From assembly GCF_003052165.1 (NCBI RefSeq), contig NZ_CP024869.1, positions 1,274,001 through 1,338,000 of the forward strand: 64,000 bases of DNA. Reading direction: 5' to 3'. The position numbers and the translations under genes were made by a program. Below are positions 63,228 through 64,000 of the stretch, one piece after another (position 1 is the stretch's first letter; each line of letters opens with the position of its first letter). The stretch is from Dietzia sp. JS16-p6b (GTDB lineage Bacteria > Actinomycetota > Actinomycetes > Mycobacteriales > Mycobacteriaceae). The notes under the pieces are model-generated. The model searched no databases. It saw nothing but the letters and a program-made list of their open reading frames with translations, and had not been told where the DNA came from.

Positions 63228-63406
63228 GACCGGATTCTGCGGTGGAGACGGACGGTTGTCCAGGGTCTGCATCCGTGCAGTACCGGGACGGCTCCGCGGT
63301 CACCCGGACGGGCCGGGGTCTCCTGACCGGTCACCCCGGGGGCCGTCGCCCTCGGGGGTGGGATAATCTGTCGCACACCGTCCCGAACCATCGCGGCGGG
63401 GTTCTC

Positions 63407-63479
63407 GCGCGCGTAGCTCAGCGGTTAGAGCTCTGGTCTTACACACCAGCGGTCGGGGGTTCGATTCCCTCCGCGCGCA
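63407..63479 (+). tRNA. tRNA-Val (TAC)
   Basis: 73 nt. Acceptor GCGCGCG pairs with CGCGCGC, discriminator A; anticodon stem/loop CTGGT-CTTACAC-ACCAG gives TAC; T-loop GGTTCGATTCC. CCA is not encoded. cobD starts 4 bp downstream. Confidence 0.95.
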
Positions 63480-63482
63480 CTC

Positions 63483-64000
63483 ATGAACACTCATCTGCTC
63501 CGGGCCCTGGGGACCGCGTTGGGGTTCGCCGCCGACGCCGCGATCGCGGACCCGGTCCGGTGGCATCCCGTGGCGGGCTTCGGACGGTGCGCCTCGGCAC
63601 TGGAGCAGGTGCTCCACCCGGACACCGGCCGCGATGACACCAGGACGGGCACCTATGCCCGGGGGTTGGCCTACACGGTTGTGCTCGTGGGCGGGACCGC
63701 GACCGTCGTGGGAGCCGCCGAGGCTCTCGCCGCCGGCCGGCCGGTCGTGCGGGTGGGCGTCACGGCGATCACGGTGTGGTCCTGCCTCGGCGGTACCTCG
63801 CTGCTCCGGGTGGCCGAGCGGCACGCGGACCTGCTGGAGCGGGGCGATGTTCCCGCGAGCCGCTTGCTCCTGCCGTGGCTCTGCGGACGCGATCCGGACC
63901 TGCTCGACGCCGACGACCTGGCCCGGGCCGTCGTGGAGTCGGTCGCGGAGAACACCTCCGACGCCGCCGTGGCGACCATGTTCTGGGCGGCGGTGGCCGG
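63483..64000 (+). CDS. cobD: adenosylcobinamide-phosphate synthase CobD/CbiB (5' part)
   Basis: First 172 codons; continues past the window. GFAADAAIADPVRWHPVAGFGRCASALEQ and LLPWLCGRDPDLLDADDLARAVVESVAENTSDAAVATMFWA are CobD/CbiB signatures, with hydrophobic segments between. Attaches the aminopropanol arm in cobalamin synthesis; inner membrane. ATG 4 bp after tRNA-Val with no room for an own leader, so it is probably co-transcribed with the tRNA. Confidence 0.88.
   Translation, partial: MNTHLLRALGTALGFAADAAIADPVRWHPVAGFGRCASALEQVLHPDTGRDDTRTGTYARGLAYTVVLVGGTATVVGAAEALAAGRPVVRVGVTAITVWSCLGGTSLLRVAERHADLLERGDVPASRLLLPWLCGRDPDLLDADDLARAVVESVAENTSDAAVATMFWAAVA

Noticed and set aside
63480-63500. 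Cobalamin riboswitch before cobD
   Set aside because: Only three bases separate tRNA-Val from the cobD start, so there is no space for a leader.

Overview
The window is very GC-rich DNA from a mycolic-acid actinobacterium (order Mycobacteriales/Corynebacteriales; the gene set and protein flavour suggest Dietzia or a close relative). The evidence is conserved gene order shared with Mycobacterium: hemW, hrcA-dnaJ-rsmE-phoH-ybeY-corC-era-recO-uppS, the divergent smtB-zur pair beside glyS, dgt and dnaG beside a TPM-domain protein, and an aceE-mabR-fabD-acpM-accD6 block.

Layout. 1-22.1 kb is housekeeping: a frameshifted wax-ester synthase/DGAT 3' part, heme chaperone, heat-shock repressor and DnaJ, ribosome/RNA maturation genes, recombination (recO), prenyl-lipid synthesis (uppS), zinc sensing (smtB-zur), glyS, dgt, dnaG. 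22.2-27.3 kb carries a secreted Ig-like protein, tRNA-Asn, a three-gene ABC exporter/XRE-regulator operon behind a perfect palindrome, and a type B carboxylesterase.

27,364-41,228 is an integrated element bounded by exact 45-bp direct repeats (the 3' end of a tRNA with a CAT anticodon). It has a tyrosine integrase, a repressor, divergent promoters, a small HTH protein, a replication initiator with internal 23-bp iterons and an AT-rich stretch, a lipoprotein, and one long run of overlapping genes containing a 1,483-residue tail tape-measure protein and a TerS-like HTH protein. No capsid, portal, large terminase or other tail gene is recognisable. An ISL3-family element with an exact 8-bp target duplication sits just before the tape-measure gene. 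Four copies of GTGGTCAC-N3-GTGGTCAC (one with a single mismatch) occur only in this element. It looks like a phage satellite (or stripped prophage) that brings its own tape measure.

Just outside the right end, 41.7-45.2 kb encodes an AAA ATPase plus a subtilisin-like protease (IetAS-type anti-phage pair), followed by a relic of a recombinase C-terminus. 45.9-52.3 kb holds an EamA transporter, an HSL-type esterase, an ABC exporter, a class C beta-lactamase-like protein and a DUF3145 protein. 52.6-60.6 kb holds the fatty/mycolic acid block (leftward), with a palindrome matching a MabR operator before fabD, and with no kasA/kasB between acpM and accD6. 60.7-63.2 kb is a tandem pair of RCC1-repeat lipoproteins, followed by tRNA-Val and a cobD gene cut by the window end.

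Protein and site identifications come from reading motifs and gene order; no database search was run.
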